A stretch of 64,000 nucleotides of DNA from Burkholderia lata (GTDB taxonomy: Bacteria; Pseudomonadota; Gammaproteobacteria; Burkholderiales; Burkholderiaceae): positions 2,976,001-3,040,000 of the forward strand of contig NC_007510.1 of the NCBI RefSeq assembly GCF_000012945.1. Reading direction: 5' to 3'. Within the stretch, counting starts at the first letter, position 1; every line of letters begins with the position of its first letter. Under the pieces are notes generated by a model, which made no database searches, was not told the DNA's origin, and was given only the letters and a program-made list of their open reading frames with translations. This document shows, piece by piece, positions 38,854 through 48,328 of the stretch. Position numbers and translations under genes: made by a program.

Positions 38854-40361
38854 TCAAACCGTTCCGCTCGATCGAATCGGCGGCCACCGCGACGCACAAC
38901 TGGCGGCGCCGCCAGATCCTGTGCGCGGGCGCGTCGACGCTGGTGCTCGGTCTCGTCGCACCGCGGCTCGCGCACGCATCGTCGGTGCTTGGCGTGCGCG
39001 TGTGGCCCGCACGCGATTACACGCGCGTCACGATCGAATCCGACCAGCCGCTGCAGAATAGCCAACAGCTGCTGCAGGGTCCCGACCGTCTCGTCGTCGA
39101 CCTGACCGGCCTCGACCTCGACCAGGCGCTGCGCGACCTCGTGTCGAAGATCGCGCCGAACGATCCGCAGATCCAGTCGGTGCGCGTCGGCCAGTATCAG
39201 CCGCACGTCGTACGGATGGTGTTCGACCTGAAAGGCTCGGTGAAGCCGCAGGTGTTCACGCTGCCGCCGGTCGGCACCTACAAGTACCGGCTCGTGTTCG
39301 ACCTGTATCCGGCCGTCGCACCCGATCCGCTGTCCGACCTGATCGCACAGACGGAACGCAAGGAGCAGGCGCTCAACGACACGACGCGCGCGCAGCAGAT
39401 GCAGCCGCCGACCGCGCTGGCCGGCCCGGGTACGCCCCTGCCGCCGCCTGCCGCGGGCGACAACAGCGACGCGTTCTTCCAGCGCTTCGCGCAGAACACG
39501 CCGGCCACGCCGCACACGCCGCCCGCCACCCCGTCGACGCCCGCGAAGCCGGCCGTCAAGCCGCCGCCCGTCATCGCGCGCCGCGACGACAGCGACGATG
39601 ACGGCGACACCTACAAGTTCACGGCGCCGAAATCCGGCAAGGGCGGCACCGTGCGCCTGCTGACGGTGGCGATCGATCCGGGCCACGGCGGCGAGGATCC
39701 GGGCGCGATCGGCGGCGGTGGCACGTACGAGAAGCACATTGCGCTCGACATCGCAAAGAAGCTGCGCGCGAAGATCGACGGCGCACCGAACATGCGCGCG
39801 ATGATGACGCGCGACGCCGACTTCTTCGTGCCGCTGAACGTGCGCGTGCAGAAGGCTCGCCGCGTGGGCGCCGACCTGTTCGTGTCGATCCACGCCGATG
39901 CGTTCACGACGCCGTCCGCGCGCGGCTCGTCGGTGTTCGCGCTCTCCGACCACGGCGCGACGAGCGCCGCGGCGCGCTGGATGGCGAACAAGGAAAATTC
40001 GTCCGACCTGATCGGCGGCATCAATATCAAGACGGCGGACGCGACCGTGAACCGCGCGCTGTTCGACATGTCGACGACCGCGCAGATCCGCGATTCGCTG
40101 CGCTACGGCAACTACGTGCTGAAGGAAGTGGGCGGCATCAACAAGCTGCACAAGGGCTCGGTCGAGCAGGCCGGGTTCGCGGTGCTGAAGGCGCCCGACA
40201 TTCCGTCGATCCTCGTCGAGACGGCCTTCATCAGCAACCCGGAAGAAGAGAGCCGCCTGAACGACGACAGCTATCGCGATCAGATGGCCGACGCGATCTT
40301 CCGCGGCATCAAGCGCTATTTCGCCGCGAATCCGCCGCTCGCGAAGAGCCGGATGGCCTGA
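38835..40361 (+). CDS. amiC: N-acetylmuramoyl-L-alanine amidase AmiC
   Basis: A 508-residue periplasmic enzyme that cuts the stem peptide from peptidoglycan during cell separation. The N-terminus has a twin-arginine signal (NWRRRQILCAGASTLVLGLVAPRLAHA), in line with Tat export of AmiC. An AMIN domain spans about residues 52-165. A Pro/Ala-rich linker and an acidic DDSDDDGD patch precede the Amidase_3 domain. Zinc ligands and catalytic Glu are visible: DPGHGGEDPG, GTYEKHIAL, FVSIHADAF and LVETAFISN. AGGAAAGG precedes ATG 38835 inside tsaE. Confidence 0.95.
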   Translation: MSRKMLIKPFRSIESAATATHNWRRRQILCAGASTLVLGLVAPRLAHASSVLGVRVWPARDYTRVTIESDQPLQNSQQLLQGPDRLVVDLTGLDLDQALRDLVSKIAPNDPQIQSVRVGQYQPHVVRMVFDLKGSVKPQVFTLPPVGTYKYRLVFDLYPAVAPDPLSDLIAQTERKEQALNDTTRAQQMQPPTALAGPGTPLPPPAAGDNSDAFFQRFAQNTPATPHTPPATPSTPAKPAVKPPPVIARRDDSDDDGDTYKFTAPKSGKGGTVRLLTVAIDPGHGGEDPGAIGGGGTYEKHIALDIAKKLRAKIDGAPNMRAMMTRDADFFVPLNVRVQKARRVGADLFVSIHADAFTTPSARGSSVFALSDHGATSAAARWMANKENSSDLIGGINIKTADATVNRALFDMSTTAQIRDSLRYGNYVLKEVGGINKLHKGSVEQAGFAVLKAPDIPSILVETAFISNPEEESRLNDDSYRDQMADAIFRGIKRYFAANPPLAKSRMA

Positions 40362-40389
40362 CGGCCGCACCCGGCCACCCCGCCCCGCC

Positions 40390-40412
40390 GCCGGCACGCA
40401 GTGCGTGCCGGC
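40390..40412. terminator. stem-loop between convergent amiC and the EamA gene
   Basis: GCCGGCACGC / GCGTGCCGGC with an AGT loop. There is no T tract, so its ability to terminate is uncertain. Confidence 0.45.
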
Positions 40413-40415
40413 GCG

Positions 40416-41297
40416 TCACGATGCCGCGAAGCGGCGCATCAGTTTCCCGCCGAACACGTTCACCGCGAGCCCGCCCATCACGAGCGCCGTGCCGATCAGT
40501 TGCGTGCGCGTCAGATGCTCGTCGAGCAGCAGCGCCGACGACGCGAGGCCGACGACCGGCACCAGCAGCGAGAACTGCGCGACCTGCGCGGCCGGATAGC
40601 GCGACAGCAGGCGGCTCCACAGCCCGTAGCCGAGCAGCGTCGCGACGAACGCGAGATAGACGACCGCGAAGATCGACGCGCCGTTCAGCCCGGCGAGCGC
40701 GGTCGCGATCCGCTGCGGCCCTTCGAACCACAGCGACAGCAGGAAGAACGGCACGGGCGGCACGAGGCTGGCCCACACGACGAGCGACACGAGGTTCGCC
40801 TTGCCGACCTTCTTCGTGACGATGTTGCCGAACGCCCACATCGCAGCCGAGCAGATCGTCAGCAGGAAACCCGCGAGCGTCATCGCGCGGCCGCCCTGCG
40901 CCGCGATCACGACGAGCCCGCCCGCGGCGATCGCGAGCCCGATCAGGTTCTGCACGCGCAGCCGTTCGCCGAGGAACAGCATCGCGAACACGAGCGTGAA
41001 GAACGCCTGCGACTGCAGCACGAGCGACGCGAGGCCGGCCGGCATGCCGACGTACATGCCGGTGAACAGGAACACGAACTGGCCAAGCTGGATCGTCGCG
41101 CCGTACAGCACCAGCAGGCGCCACGGAATCTGCGGCCGGCGCACGAAGAACACCGCGGGCACGGCCGCGAGCGTGAAGCGCAGCGCGCCGAGCAGCATCG
41201 GCGGCATCCCGTGCAGGCCGACCTTGATCACGACGAAGTTCACGCCCCACGCCAGGATCACGACCAGCGCAAGCAGCAAGTCCTTCGGGGCCATCAT
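40416..41297 (-). CDS. EamA/DMT-family transporter
   Basis: A 293-residue inner-membrane protein with ten predicted helices in two EamA repeats. The first has AWGVNFVVIKVGLHGMPPMLLGALRF, and the second begins near LTICSAAMWAFGNIVTKKVG; both carry the family's Phe/Val-rich helix 1 and Arg-ended helix 2. E. coli EamA exports cysteine pathway metabolites; this one has no known substrate. GAGGAG lies 6 nt before the first of two ATGs (41297). It is convergent with amiC and divergent from the pirin gene. Confidence 0.9.
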   Translation of the reverse strand: MMAPKDLLLALVVILAWGVNFVVIKVGLHGMPPMLLGALRFTLAAVPAVFFVRRPQIPWRLLVLYGATIQLGQFVFLFTGMYVGMPAGLASLVLQSQAFFTLVFAMLFLGERLRVQNLIGLAIAAGGLVVIAAQGGRAMTLAGFLLTICSAAMWAFGNIVTKKVGKANLVSLVVWASLVPPVPFFLLSLWFEGPQRIATALAGLNGASIFAVVYLAFVATLLGYGLWSRLLSRYPAAQVAQFSLLVPVVGLASSALLLDEHLTRTQLIGTALVMGGLAVNVFGGKLMRRFAAS

Positions 41298-41538
41298 CGG
41301 CGTCTCCTCGATTGTCGAATTGTTGTGCAAGGTGCTCTCGGGCCCAGTCGCTCTGCGCCGGGCGCCCCGAGAGAGCTTCATTTGGGGCGAAAAACCGGGG
41401 CGGCCCGGCGTTTTCCCGAGAAGCCGGTCAGTCTACCGGGTTTCAGCGCCCGGCCCGATACCCGCGCCGCACGCATGGAATCGGCGGCGGACGGCCAGTA
41501 CAATGACCGGCATCCCCCGCCGCCCCACAGGATCCGCC

Positions 41539-42420
41539 ATGACCGCTCCGATCAAAGCCCTGCTGAAGCCGCACGTGCGCGACATCGGCAACCTGCAGGT
41601 GCGCCGCACGCTGCCCGCCCTCGCCGCACGCCTCGTCGGCCCGTTCATCTTCTTCGATCACATGGGCCCCGCCACGCTGCCGCCCGGCACGGGGCTCGAC
41701 GTGCGCCCGCACCCGCATATCGGCCTCGCCACCGTCACCTACCTGTTCGACGGCGCGATCCTGCACCGCGACAACCTCGGTTCGCTGCAGGAAATCGTGC
41801 CGGGCGACGTGAACTGGATGACGGCCGGCCGCGGGATCGTCCACTCCGAACGCACGCCCGACGCGCAGCGCGAAAACGGCCACACCGTGCACGGGATCCA
41901 GACCTGGGTCGCGCTGCCGCGCGCGCACGAGACGACCGAGCCGTCGTTCGAGCACCATGCGGCCGACACGCTGCCGAAGCGCAACGAGGGCGGCGTGTCG
42001 CTGACGGTGATCGCCGGCGACGCGTTCGGGCTGCGCTCGCCGGTCACGACGTTCTCGCGCACGCTGTACGTCGCGGCCGAATTCGCGGCCGGCGGCCGCA
42101 TCGAACTCGACGCGTCGCACGAGGAGCGCGCGGTCTATGTGGTCGACGGCGAGCTCGCGATCGACGGCACGCCGGTGCCGGCCGAGCAGATGGCCGTGCT
42201 CGCGCCCGACGCCGCGGTCACGCTGACGAGCGGCAGCGGCGCGCGTGCGATGCTGCTCGGCGGCGACAAGATCGACGGCGAGCGCTTCATCGAATGGAAT
42301 TTCGTCGCCAGCAGCCGCGAAGCGATCGAACGCGCGAAAGAAGCCTGGACGCGCCAGGAAATGGGCAAGGTGCCGGGCGAGACCGAGTGGATTCCGCTGC
42401 CCGAGTCGAAGCCGCGTTGA
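41539..42420 (+). CDS. pirin family protein
   Basis: A 293-residue bicupin. The N-terminal metal-binding cupin shows FFDHMGPATLPPGTGLDVRPHPHIGLATVTYLFDG with the ligand histidines, GDVNWMTAGRGIVHSERTP and VHGIQTWVALP. The second cupin is degenerate (EERAVYVVDGELAIDG). Some pirins have quercetin dioxygenase activity or act as redox-sensing cofactors; the role here is unknown. TACAAT at 41499-41504 is a likely -10. It lies 52 nt before the thioredoxin-like gene and may share its transcript. Confidence 0.9.
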   Translation: MTAPIKALLKPHVRDIGNLQVRRTLPALAARLVGPFIFFDHMGPATLPPGTGLDVRPHPHIGLATVTYLFDGAILHRDNLGSLQEIVPGDVNWMTAGRGIVHSERTPDAQRENGHTVHGIQTWVALPRAHETTEPSFEHHAADTLPKRNEGGVSLTVIAGDAFGLRSPVTTFSRTLYVAAEFAAGGRIELDASHEERAVYVVDGELAIDGTPVPAEQMAVLAPDAAVTLTSGSGARAMLLGGDKIDGERFIEWNFVASSREAIERAKEAWTRQEMGKVPGETEWIPLPESKPR

Positions 42421-42472
42421 AAAAGGGGCGCACCGCCCCCATCCTGACGACATTCGAACCGAAGAGAACGAC

Positions 42473-43321
42473 ATGGACACCACGCTTGCCACATTCGAGA
42501 AAGACGTCATCGAGGCGTCGCTGGACGCACCCGTGCTGGTCGACTTCTGGGCGCCGTGGTGCGGCCCCTGCAAGACGCTCGGCCCGCTGCTGGAAAAGCT
42601 CGAAGGCGACTACGAAGGCCGCTGGAAGCTCGTGAAGGTCAACGTCGACGAGAACCAGGAACTCGCCGCGCACTTCCAGACGCGCAGCATCCCGCACGTG
42701 ATCGCGTTTGCCGACGGGCGCCCGGTCGACCAGTTCGTCGGCGTGCTCCCCGAAGGCCAGCTGCGCGCCTTCCTCGACCGGCTGCTGCCGGCGCCCGAGG
42801 AAGCCGAACGGCGTGCCGCGCAGTACGCGATGGCCGAGGAGCGCTACGACGACGCGCTCACGCACCTCGAGGCGGCGCTCGCGCTGAACCCCGGCTTCGA
42901 CGACGCGCGCCTCGATTTGATCGAACTGCTGCTCGCGAGCAACCAGGTCGACGCCGCGCGCGCCGAGACCGAACGCCTGTCGCCGCAGACCCTGCAGAAC
43001 GGCGACCCGCGCTACCAGGCGATCAAAACCCGTTTCGACGCACTCGAAGCCACGGCCGACCTGCCGCCGACCGATGCGCTCGAAGCGCGCATCGCGGCGA
43101 ACCCGGCCGATCTCGACGCGCGTTTCGATCTCGCGCAGAGCCTGATCGCGCGGCGCGCGTACGAAGGCGCGGTGGAGCAGTTGCTGGAAATCGTCACGCG
43201 CGATCGCGCGTACGGCGACGATCTCGGCCGCCGCACGCTGATCTCGGTATTCGAGCTGGCCGGCGATCGCCCCGACCTCGTCGCCGGGTGGCGACGCAAG
43301 CTGAGCATGGCGCTCAACTGA
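42473..43321 (+). CDS. CnoX/YbbN-like thioredoxin-TPR co-chaperone
   Basis: A 282-residue cytoplasmic protein. Residues 1-107 are a thioredoxin domain with a full WAPWCGPCKTLGP active site, unlike E. coli CnoX, which lacks the redox pair. Residues 115-282 are tetratricopeptide-like (EERYDDALTHLEAALALNPGFDDARLDLIELLL, DARFDLAQSLIARRAYEGAVEQLLEI). CnoX holds hypochlorous-acid-damaged clients for GroEL and DnaK; members with CGPC can also reduce disulfides. It is convergent with tcdA. Confidence 0.92.
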   Translation: MDTTLATFEKDVIEASLDAPVLVDFWAPWCGPCKTLGPLLEKLEGDYEGRWKLVKVNVDENQELAAHFQTRSIPHVIAFADGRPVDQFVGVLPEGQLRAFLDRLLPAPEEAERRAAQYAMAEERYDDALTHLEAALALNPGFDDARLDLIELLLASNQVDAARAETERLSPQTLQNGDPRYQAIKTRFDALEATADLPPTDALEARIAANPADLDARFDLAQSLIARRAYEGAVEQLLEIVTRDRAYGDDLGRRTLISVFELAGDRPDLVAGWRRKLSMALN

Positions 43322-43336
43322 ACTTGATGTGTGACC

Positions 43337-43357
43337 GCCGGGCCGCAACGGCCCGGC
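43337..43357. terminator. stem-loop between the thioredoxin-like gene and tcdA
   Basis: GCCGGGCCG / CGGCCCGGC with a CAA loop and no T tract, in the gap between converging genes. Confidence 0.4.
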
Positions 43358-43436
43358 TGCGGGATCGCCCCGCATGCCATACGACGGCGCGTGTCACGCG
43401 CCGCAGCATTCCTTAACGACCGCGATTCACGGCGGC

Positions 43437-44294
43437 TCAGCCGGCGGCTTGCGCCGCGATCGCGCGCAGCGCATGCGCGGCGGCCGCGAAGCCGAAACTC
43501 GCGGTCACGCACACGCTCGAACCGAATCCCGCACAGTTGAGCCCCGCGACGTGCGCGGCCGCGGACGGCTCGGCGCCGTCCTCGAGGTCGCACGCGGCCG
43601 CTTCCGGATAGATCAGCGGCTCGTCCGAATACACGGCGCTGACCTTGAACCGCGCTTTCGGCCCGCGCGGAAAGCCGTGCTGCTTGCGCAACTGCGCGCG
43701 CACCTTCGACAGCAGCGGATCCTGGATCGTCAGCGCGAGATCGTCGATCCGGATGCGCGTCGGGTCGAGTTGCCCGCCCGCGCCGCCGACCACGACGAGC
43801 GGCTGGCGTTTCGCGACGCACCACGCGATCAGCGCAACCTTCGTGCGCACGCTGTCGATCGCGTCGATCACATAGTCGAAACCGCCGCCGAGCAGCGCAT
43901 CGAAGTTGTCGGGCTCGACGAAATCCTCGATCCGGTTCACGCGGCACGCGGGATCGATCAGCGCGATCCGCTCGGCCATCGCGTCGACCTTCGGCTTGCC
44001 GAAATTGCCGTCGAGCGCATGGATCTGCCGGTTCGTATTGCTTTCGGCGACGTTGTCGAGATCGATCAGCGTCAGCGTGCCGACTGCGTTGCGCGCGAGC
44101 GCCTCGGCCACCCACGACCCGACGCCGCCGATCCCGATCACCGCGACGTGCGCGCGCTCGAACGCGGCAGCGGCCGGCGCGCCGTACAGGCGCGCGACGC
44201 CGCCGAAACGCCGCGCTCGATCCACGTCAAGCTGGATTTCCGGGGTCGGGGTAAGATCAGAAGAACTGGGCGGGGCAGCGTCGGCGACGGACAT
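43437..44294 (-). CDS. tcdA: tRNA threonylcarbamoyladenosine dehydratase TcdA
   Basis: A 285-residue E1-like enzyme that cyclises t6A to ct6A in tRNA using ATP. The adenylation motif is [20 protein letters not shown] (about residues 49-68), followed by [19 protein letters not shown] and [17 protein letters not shown]. The C-terminal [13 protein letters not shown] and [22 protein letters not shown] are conserved. ATG 44294 gives the usual length. A tsaE gene for the preceding t6A pathway lies at 38299. It is divergent from pdxH. Confidence 0.92.
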   Translation of the reverse strand: MSVADAAPPSSSDLTPTPEIQLDVDRARRFGGVARLYGAPAAAAFERAHVAVIGIGGVGSWVAEALARNAVGTLTLIDLDNVAESNTNRQIHALDGNFGKPKVDAMAERIALIDPACRVNRIEDFVEPDNFDALLGGGFDYVIDAIDSVRTKVALIAWCVAKRQPLVVVGGAGGQLDPTRIRIDDLALTIQDPLLSKVRAQLRKQHGFPRGPKARFKVSAVYSDEPLIYPEAAACDLEDGAEPSAAAHVAGLNCAGFGSSVCVTASFGFAAAAHALRAIAAQAAG

Positions 44295-44389
44295 GGCAGC
44301 AAGGAAAACGTAAGTCGTGCAGCCCTCTATTTTGCCTGAACTCCCCGCTCGCACGCGCCACTGTGCACGCACGTTTCTCGCGCGTTGGC

Positions 44390-44395
44390 TACAAT
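44390..44395 (+). promoter_or_regulatory. -10 box of pdxH
   Basis: TACAAT, 27 nt before the pdxH ATG; no clear -35. Confidence 0.5.
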
Positions 44396-44422
44396 GGTTC
44401 CAGATTGAAGCGTTTGCATAAC

Positions 44423-45067
44423 ATGACGACTCTCGCCGATCTCCGCATCAATTACTCACGGGCTTCGCTCGACGAAGCCGATGTCGCCCACGACCCCTTC
44501 GCCCAGTTCGATCGCTGGTTCAAGGAGGCGCTCGCCGCCAAGCTGCCCGAGCCGAACACGATGACGCTCGCGACCGTCGGCGACGATGGCCGGCCGTCGG
44601 CACGCATCGTGCTCATCAAGGGCGTCGACGAACGCGGGTTCGTCTTCTTCACCAATTACGAAAGCCGCAAGGGGCGCGATCTCGCCGCGCATCCGCAGGC
44701 CGCGCTGCTGTTCTACTGGATCGAGCTCGAGCGCCAGGTGCGCATCGAAGGCCGGATCGAGAAAACCAGCGCAGAAGAAAGCGACCGCTATTTCGCGTCG
44801 CGCCCGCTCGGCTCGCGCATCGGCGCATGGGCATCGGAGCAGAGCGCGGTGATCGACAGCCGCGCAACGCTCGAAGCGCAGGAACAGGCCGTCAGCGAAC
44901 GCTACGGCGACAACCCGCCGCGCCCGCCGCACTGGGGCGGCTACCGCCTCGTGCCCGACTCGATCGAGTTCTGGCAGGGCCGCCCGTCGCGGCTGCACGA
45001 CCGCCTGCTCTATACGCGCGACGCCGACACGTCGCCGAGCTGGTCGATTTCGCGCCTGTCGCCTTAA
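44423..45067 (+). CDS. pdxH: pyridoxamine 5'-phosphate oxidase
   Basis: A 214-residue FMN enzyme that makes pyridoxal 5'-phosphate from the pyridoxine or pyridoxamine phosphate. It shows [38 protein letters not shown], the PLP/FMN segment [33 protein letters not shown] and the C-terminal [16 protein letters not shown]...ISRLSP. TACAAT at 44390-44395 lies 28 nt before the ATG. Cfa follows after 121 nt. Confidence 0.96.
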   Translation: MTTLADLRINYSRASLDEADVAHDPFAQFDRWFKEALAAKLPEPNTMTLATVGDDGRPSARIVLIKGVDERGFVFFTNYESRKGRDLAAHPQAALLFYWIELERQVRIEGRIEKTSAEESDRYFASRPLGSRIGAWASEQSAVIDSRATLEAQEQAVSERYGDNPPRPPHWGGYRLVPDSIEFWQGRPSRLHDRLLYTRDADTSPSWSISRLSP

Positions 45068-45188
45068 GCGCGGCGCCGGCACCCGCCGGTCGTGTCTCGT
45101 GTTGCATTCGGGCGCCCGCCTCGCAAGCGGCGGGCGCCGGTCAAGATACTTGGCTGTATTCGATTCAACGAACAAACGGAGAATCCAA

Positions 45189-46409
45189 ATGTTCTGGGAA
45201 AAGAAGCTGGCACAGTGGGCGGACGAAGTACGGGCGAAAGCGAACATACCGGCGCGCCTCGTGCTGTGGAACGGCGATCAACTCGATTTCGGCACTTTCA
45301 GCGCGCCGCAGGTCACGCTGAAAGTGAACAGCGCGTCGGCGTTGCCGCTCCTGCTCGAACCGAGCCTCGACAATCTCGGCGAGGCGTACGTGAAGGGCAA
45401 GATCGACATCGAAGGCAAGCTGTCGGACATCATCAACATCGGCTACTCGCTCGCGCGCAGCACCGTGACGAGCGCGAGCAAGCTGGCGCGCGTGAAGCGC
45501 TACTTCAATCACTCGAAGAGCACCGACAAGAAGGCGATCCAGTATCACTACGACGTCTCGAACGAGTTCTACCAGCTGTGGCTCGACGAGAACATGGTGT
45601 ACTCGTGTGCGTACTTCGAGAACGGTGACGAGGATCTCGCCACCGCGCAGATCAAGAAAATCGACCACATCCTGACGAAGATCCGGCTCCAGCCCGGCCA
45701 GCGCCTGCTCGACATTGGCTGCGGCTGGGGGGCGCTCGTGCTGCGCGCCGCGCAGAAATTCGGCGCGCAGTGCCTCGGCGTCACGCTGTCGCAGAACCAG
45801 TTCGACCTCGCGACCGCGCGCGTGAAGGCTGCCGGTCTGGAGGACAAAATCGAGATCCGGCTGCAGGACTATCGCGAGATCGACGGGCAGTTCGACCGCA
45901 TCACGAGCGTCGGGATGTTCGAGCACGTCGGGCGCAAGAACCTGCCGCTCTATTTCTCGCGGGTCCATGACCTGCTCGCCGACGACGGCATCGCGATGAA
46001 CCACGGGATCACGTCGACCGACGCGGAAAGCGGCGAGACGGCGCTCGGCGGCGGCGAGTTCATCGACCGCTACGTGTTCCCGGACGGCGAACTGCCGCAC
46101 ATCAGCCTCGCGCTGGAAGCCGCGCAGCGCGGCGGGCTCGAAGCGATTGACGTCGAAAGCCTGCGACGGCACTATGCGCGCACGCTCGACATCTGGACGG
46201 AAAACTTCGAGGCGAAGGCGGACGCTGCGCGACAACTCGTCGACGACGAAAAATTCCGCATCTGGCGCGTGTATCTCGCCGGCTGCGCGTATGCGTTCGA
46301 GCACGACGACGTGTCGATCTTCCAGATCGTGTGCCGCAAGGCCGGGCAGAGCGCAAAAACGCTGCCGTGGTCGCGGCGCTATATGTACGAACACGCGCTG
46401 CCGCGCTAG
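45189..46409 (+). CDS. cfa: cyclopropane-fatty-acyl-phospholipid synthase
   Basis: A 406-residue SAM enzyme that adds a methylene bridge across unsaturated acyl chains of membrane lipids, usually at stationary phase or in acid. The N-terminal domain (about 1-115) is the lipid-associating part. The catalytic domain has HYDVSNEFYQLWLDENMVYSCAYFENGDEDL, the SAM motif LLDIGCGWGALVLRAA, GVTLSQNQ, SVGMFEHVGRKNLP and ERF-like GGEFIDRYVFPDGELP. ACGGAGAATCC precedes the ATG. Confidence 0.95.
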   Translation: MFWEKKLAQWADEVRAKANIPARLVLWNGDQLDFGTFSAPQVTLKVNSASALPLLLEPSLDNLGEAYVKGKIDIEGKLSDIINIGYSLARSTVTSASKLARVKRYFNHSKSTDKKAIQYHYDVSNEFYQLWLDENMVYSCAYFENGDEDLATAQIKKIDHILTKIRLQPGQRLLDIGCGWGALVLRAAQKFGAQCLGVTLSQNQFDLATARVKAAGLEDKIEIRLQDYREIDGQFDRITSVGMFEHVGRKNLPLYFSRVHDLLADDGIAMNHGITSTDAESGETALGGGEFIDRYVFPDGELPHISLALEAAQRGGLEAIDVESLRRHYARTLDIWTENFEAKADAARQLVDDEKFRIWRVYLAGCAYAFEHDDVSIFQIVCRKAGQSAKTLPWSRRYMYEHALPR

Positions 46410-46432
46410 GCGGCGCTTCACGCTGGGCATGC

Positions 46433-47728
46433 ATGGGTGACGGCAGGACGCGGCGCAAGGCGCCGCCGGAACGACAACAGCACGACGACGCCAACGCGCC
46501 GCACGCCGACGGGCAATTCGACCTGTTCGGCGTGCCGGCCGACGCTGCACGCGCGTCGCCCGGGAACGACGGCCCGCCTGCCGACACCGACGAACACGTG
46601 ACACCGGACGCATCTGACGACGCGCAACCGGCACCGCGTACCCGCACCCACTCCCGTTCTTCAGACGAAACGCCGCCCGACGCTTCCGGCCTGCTGTGGG
46701 ATGAACCGTCCCCGCCCGCCGCGCCGCCGAAGAAAGGCCGGCGCCGGCGCGGCGTGCTGCCCGCGCCGATCGCGCCGGATGTGGCCGACGCAGCGGCCGG
46801 CCTGCCGCCGAACGTCCGGCTCGGCACGTCGTCGTGGACCTTCCCCGGCTGGGACGGCATCGTCTACGACGGCGACTTCGCACAGACCAAGCTGTCGCGC
46901 GAAGGGCTCGAAGCGTATGGCGCACATCCGTTGCTGAAAAGCGTGAGCCTCGACCGGTCGTTCTACGGCCCGCTTTCGGTGGCCGACTACCTGCGCTACG
47001 CACAGCAGGTGCCCGACGATTTCCGCTTCGTGGTGAAGGCGCCCGCCTCCGTGACCGATGCGGTGATCCGCGGCCGGCGCGGCGAGCCGTCGGGGCCGAA
47101 CCCGACCTTCCTCGACGCGGATCTCGCCACCCGGGAATTCGTGCAGCCGTGCCTCGACGGGCTCGGCCGGAAGGCCGGCGTACTCGTGTTCCAGTTCTCG
47201 CCGCTGCCCGATCAGTTGCTCGCCCAGCCGGCCGAACTGATCGACCGGCTCGCCGCGTTCTTCGCGGCGTTGCCGCCGCTGCCGCCGGAAGCCGACGGCA
47301 CCCGCTATGCGATCGAGATTCGCGACGCGAGCCTGCTCACGCCGCGCTTCATCCGCGCGCTCGCCGCACTCGGCGTGCGCTACTGCGTCGGCCTGCACGC
47401 GCGGATGCCCGACCCGCTGCGCCAGGCCGCCGCGCTCGCGCTGCTCGACGGCGACGCGCCGGGCCCGCTGATCGTGCGCTGGAGCCTGCACGGAGGCTTC
47501 AAGTACGAACAGGCGAAAGCGAAGTACGAGCCGTTCGACAAGCTCGTCGACGAGGATCCGGCCACGCGTTCAGCGCTCGCCGAACTGGCCGCGCGCTATG
47601 CGCTGGCCGGGCAGCCGGTGATCATCACGATCAACAACAAGGCGGAAGGCTCCGCGCCGCTGTCGTGCATCGCGCTTGCGCGCGAGATCGCCGCCGCGTG
47701 CGCGCAGTGGCGCAACGAGGCGGCTTGA
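46433..47728 (+). CDS. DUF72 family protein with a disordered N-terminus
   Basis: A 431-residue protein. The DUF72 TIM-barrel-like domain runs from about residue 120 (VRLGTSSWTFPGWDGIVYDGDF) to the end, with FYGPLSVADYLRYAQQVPDDFRFVVKAP, YAIEIRDASLLT and IITINNKAEGSAPLSCIALA. Its function is unknown; the fold resembles endonuclease IV-like barrels. The first 115 residues are polar and probably disordered, and carry GQFDLFG (residues 27-33), which resembles a beta-clamp-binding motif. The start is uncertain (no ribosome site at 46433). It lies 23 nt after cfa. Confidence 0.85.
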   Translation: MGDGRTRRKAPPERQQHDDANAPHADGQFDLFGVPADAARASPGNDGPPADTDEHVTPDASDDAQPAPRTRTHSRSSDETPPDASGLLWDEPSPPAAPPKKGRRRRGVLPAPIAPDVADAAAGLPPNVRLGTSSWTFPGWDGIVYDGDFAQTKLSREGLEAYGAHPLLKSVSLDRSFYGPLSVADYLRYAQQVPDDFRFVVKAPASVTDAVIRGRRGEPSGPNPTFLDADLATREFVQPCLDGLGRKAGVLVFQFSPLPDQLLAQPAELIDRLAAFFAALPPLPPEADGTRYAIEIRDASLLTPRFIRALAALGVRYCVGLHARMPDPLRQAAALALLDGDAPGPLIVRWSLHGGFKYEQAKAKYEPFDKLVDEDPATRSALAELAARYALAGQPVIITINNKAEGSAPLSCIALAREIAAACAQWRNEAA

Positions 47729-47767
47729 TCCCGACTGGATACCGGCTTGCGCCGGTCGCGGTCACAT

Positions 47768-48328
47768 TTACGCGCCGCGCAGCGACTTCAGCCGGTGCGA
47801 GAACTTCTGCCGGAATTTCGCGAGCTTCGGCCCGATCACGACCGAGCAGTAGCCCTGCCCCGGATTCCGCGCGTAATAGTTCTGGTGATAATCCTCGGCC
47901 GGCCAGTAGTTGCCGTCGAGCGGCACCACCTGCGTGACGATCGGCTGCCCGAACACCTGCTCGCGCTCCAGTTCGCGGATCACGTCGAGCGCCGTGTCGC
48001 GCTGCGCGTCCGAATGGGTGAACACGACCGACCGGTACTGCGTGCCGACGTCGTTGCCCTGCCGGTTCAACTGGGTCGGATCGTGCGTCGCGAAGAAGAT
48101 CTCGAGGATCTCGCGATAGCCGATGCGCGCCGGATCGAACGTCACGTTGACGACTTCCGCGTGGCCCGTATCGCCTTCGCAAATGTCGCGATAGCCGGGG
48201 TTGCGCGTATGGCCGCCCGCGTAGCCCGACTGGACGGCCGTCACGCCGTCGACATCGAGAAACACCGCCTCCGTGCACCAGAAACACCCGCCTCCCAATG
48301 TCGCGGTTTCAAGCATCTCGTTCACCAT
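47768..48328 (-). CDS. msrA: peptide-methionine (S)-S-oxide reductase
   Basis: A 186-residue repair enzyme that reduces methionine-S-sulfoxide. The catalytic motif is GGGCFWCTEAVFLDVDGV (Cys near residue 15), followed by SGYAGGHTRNPGYRDICEGDTGHAEVV, the sulfoxide pocket EIFFATHDPTQLNRQGNDVGTQYRSV and a C-terminal resolving Cys in GYCSVVIGPKL. GAGGGA precedes ATG 48328. It is convergent with the DUF72 gene. Confidence 0.95.
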   Translation of the reverse strand: MVNEMLETATLGGGCFWCTEAVFLDVDGVTAVQSGYAGGHTRNPGYRDICEGDTGHAEVVNVTFDPARIGYREILEIFFATHDPTQLNRQGNDVGTQYRSVVFTHSDAQRDTALDVIRELEREQVFGQPIVTQVVPLDGNYWPAEDYHQNYYARNPGQGYCSVVIGPKLAKFRQKFSHRLKSLRGA

